Assembly (NCBI GenBank): GCA_029339195.1
Contig: JAPTJF010000079.1
Span: forward strand, 1-64,000
Reading direction: 5' to 3'
DNA length: 64,000 nt
Source of the DNA: Micractinium sp. NFX-FRZ
Lineage: Eukaryota; Chlorophyta; Trebouxiophyceae; Chlorellales; Chlorellaceae
In this document: piece by piece, positions 62,489-64,000 of the stretch
Layout: every line of letters starts with the position of its first letter
How positions within the stretch are numbered: position 1 is the stretch's first letter
Made by a program: the position numbers and the translations under genes
Notes under the pieces: generated by a model
What the model saw: the letters and a program-made list of their open reading frames with translations, nothing else
What the model was told of the DNA's origin: nothing
Database searches by the model: none

Positions 62489-63850
62489 TCATGGCAGTGC
62501 AGCCCTGCTCCCTCGGTCACACAGCTTCCGCAGGGCTGCCAGGCTGGCTGCCAGGCTGCACAGCGGCTGTTTGGTGAGTGGGGACCAGGGCGCCAGGCCT
62601 CGGGACTGCTGCCTTGCCAGCCTGGCCGCAGGGGTTGGGAAGGTGAGTGGGGCAAGGGTCGGCCGGAGCTAGCCATCAGCATTGTTCCGCAGCATAGCAA
62701 GCCCCAAGCAAGGGCAGCGTTGTACCGCCAAGTGCCGCCAATCCACGCGGGCCCTCTCAACCAGAAGGGAAGCCTGTGCCGCGCAGCATCCGCTTACCCT
62801 GGATGGCGGCCCGCTCGTGCATGAGCACCTGGCTGATGGGGCAGGACAGCAGCTCCACCAAAGCGCCCAGGCAGCCAGGGGCTGCTGTGCTGCTGCTGCG
62901 TGAGGCTTCACCACGGGAATCTGGGGAGCAATCTACAGCCTCTCTGCGCTGATGCGGCAGGATGCCGTGGCGGCGGCCAGCTGTTGGCGGCCGCGCTGCT
63001 GGATGGGCTGCCAGGGGGTGGCTGAGCATCAGCAGCTAGGGAGCCTGCCGCACCTGAAACCAGGGGGCACCTCCTCAGCTGAGCTGTCCACCCCAAGCTG
63101 CTGCAACCAGCTGTACCAGCTAGCGTGCGCGGCATGCGCGGCACCCTGCACAGCAACGCCACCTCCCGCTACTGCCCACCTGCGCACAGGTAGACTGAGG
63201 TGTCCGCAGGAGCGAGGGCGCTGTGTGGCCCGGTGCAGCATCAAACAGCAGCCGCTTCATGCAACCTGCCCCTTCTGCAAGCTTCAGGCACAAGGGATGT
63301 GAGGTACAGAAGGTGCGGGTGGGCAGGGGCAGGGCGGAGGCGCCTCACGGTCACTGGGGGCAGGCGCATGCGTGTGCACACTCGCCAAGCAGAGCCCACG
63401 GAGGCTGGCACAAGCAGCTGCGCTCCCCGTGGCCCATGCCCTGCGGCAGAACCCCTGATCCGCCTCCGCCCACCTGCACCGGCATTGGCGGGGGCGGCCA
63501 CGCCAGCCACCAGGCAGTGGTCTGCGGGCACGAGGTGCACAAGCTGCAGAGGGCGGGGAAGGTACGTGTGATGATTGGGCGGAGGGCAAGCACTGCTGCA
63601 GCCTGGCGGGAGGCACCGTCGCCGTCACGGCAGCAGGCAGGAGGAGGGGTACACTAGAGCTCAGCGCGCACTCTGCCATGCTCCGCCCCGCTTGCTGCCC
63701 CGCAGATGCCTGCTCTTTGACCTGCCTCCTGCCAGCCCCGTGCACCTGGAGCAACGCATCACAGCGGGTGGCGGTTTGCCGCCGTTCCCATGGACTCTCA
63801 AGGGCATCGGCCAGCTCTGCTGCTGCAGGTTGCAGCTGGCAATTCATCAT
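62489..63850 (-). CDS. Small armadillo-like protein (tentative), 6 exons
   Basis: Six exons (63850-63746, 63543-63474, 63274-63180, 63145-63054, 63021-62798, 62547-62489) keep phase through every junction and give about 214 residues. Pieces look like real protein: LADALESPWERRQTATRCDA, LVHLVPADHCLVAGVAAPAN, GCMKRLLFDAAPGHTAPSLL, ASWYSWLQQLGVDSSAEEVP. The fifth exon ends with an armadillo/HEAT-like unit (PGCLGALVELLSCPISQVLM then HERAAIQ), and the short last exon adds SLAALRKLCDRGS before a TGA. I do not recognise the family. The start (ATG ATG at 63850) may be internal, since the window ends 150 bases upstream. The last exon is the least certain. Confidence 0.45.
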
Positions 63851-64000
63851 GTTGCGCCAGCATCGCGGCGCGCCTGCAGGGCATTGTGAGCAACACTTGC
63901 CGGCCTCATTTGCGGCGCCAGGTGGGAGGCCTGCGCCCGCCCGACCGCCACCGCTGCCGCACCAAAGTTCCTTTGAACTCCCACGCTCTCCCCTGCCGGT

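Noticed and set aside
63183..63577. Cys/His-rich plus-strand frame that looks like a zinc finger
   Set aside because: The minus strand gives six phase-consistent exons here; the plus-strand Cys/His spacing fits no finger family.
1..64000. Transposons, terminal repeats, tRNA and rRNA genes
   Set aside because: I saw no transposase or reverse-transcriptase motifs, no long terminal or inverted repeats, and no tRNA or rRNA core sequences by eye; a tRNAscan or repeat-library search could still reveal decayed ones.

Overview
This window is nuclear DNA of a green alga, most likely a Chlorella/Micractinium-type trebouxiophyte (inferred). It is GC-rich, its genes are cut into many short exons with GT-AG (occasionally GC-AG) introns, TGTAA-type polyadenylation signals lie downstream of most stop codons, the introns carry GGCA-type simple repeats, and the proteins are of plant/algal type. 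I saw no bacterial operons, mobile elements, rRNA, tRNA or CRISPR arrays. Exons were joined by hand from splice sites, reading-frame phase and family motifs; every multi-exon model given as firm keeps its phase at each junction.

Layout, left to right: a DUF4242-family small protein (+, 407-1426); an F-box/LRR protein (-, 2184-4417); a 23-exon ABCG-type transporter (-, 5084-13175); a CobW/ZNG1 zinc-chaperone GTPase (-, 13570-16775); a TPR+MYND protein (+, 17518-19000); Mediator subunit MED25 (+, 19784-23369); dihydroneopterin aldolase (-, 24087-25602); an unrecognised Ala-rich 624-residue protein (-, 25833-27934); an unrecognised acidic-tailed 193-residue protein (+, 28257-29780); splicing factor PRP6 (-, 30746-39383); a sulfotransferase with a WW domain (+, 39724-46570); an F-box/coiled-coil protein (-, 47402-49916); a membrane-anchored dual-specificity phosphatase (-, 50295-52553); the CDK-activating-kinase subunit MAT1 (+, 52748-54042); a second F-box/LRR protein (+, 54991-57114); a Gln-rich-tailed protein (+, 58274-59775). 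The last 4 kb hold weaker material: a coiled-coil coding fragment, an SPB1 pseudogene fragment and a small armadillo-like gene (-, 62489-63850).

The genes do not form a pathway. They are mostly housekeeping genes for transcription (MED25, MAT1), splicing (PRP6), folate synthesis, metal handling, ubiquitin ligase adaptors and secretory-pathway sulfation. Several pairs share short divergent promoters (DSP/MAT1 194 bp; 27935-28256; PRP6/sulfotransferase 340 bp), and convergent pairs have close or overlapping 3' ends.

The most striking signal is structural. Many introns hold degenerate same-strand partial copies of the edge of the neighbouring exon, often including the splice site ('exon echoes'). 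I count more than twenty, in nine genes. Some carry stops and are clearly dead; a few stay open with usable splice sites. Together with at least three GC-AG introns and a fresh 105-bp intron tandem duplication, they suggest that introns here grow by local duplication of exon-intron junctions.
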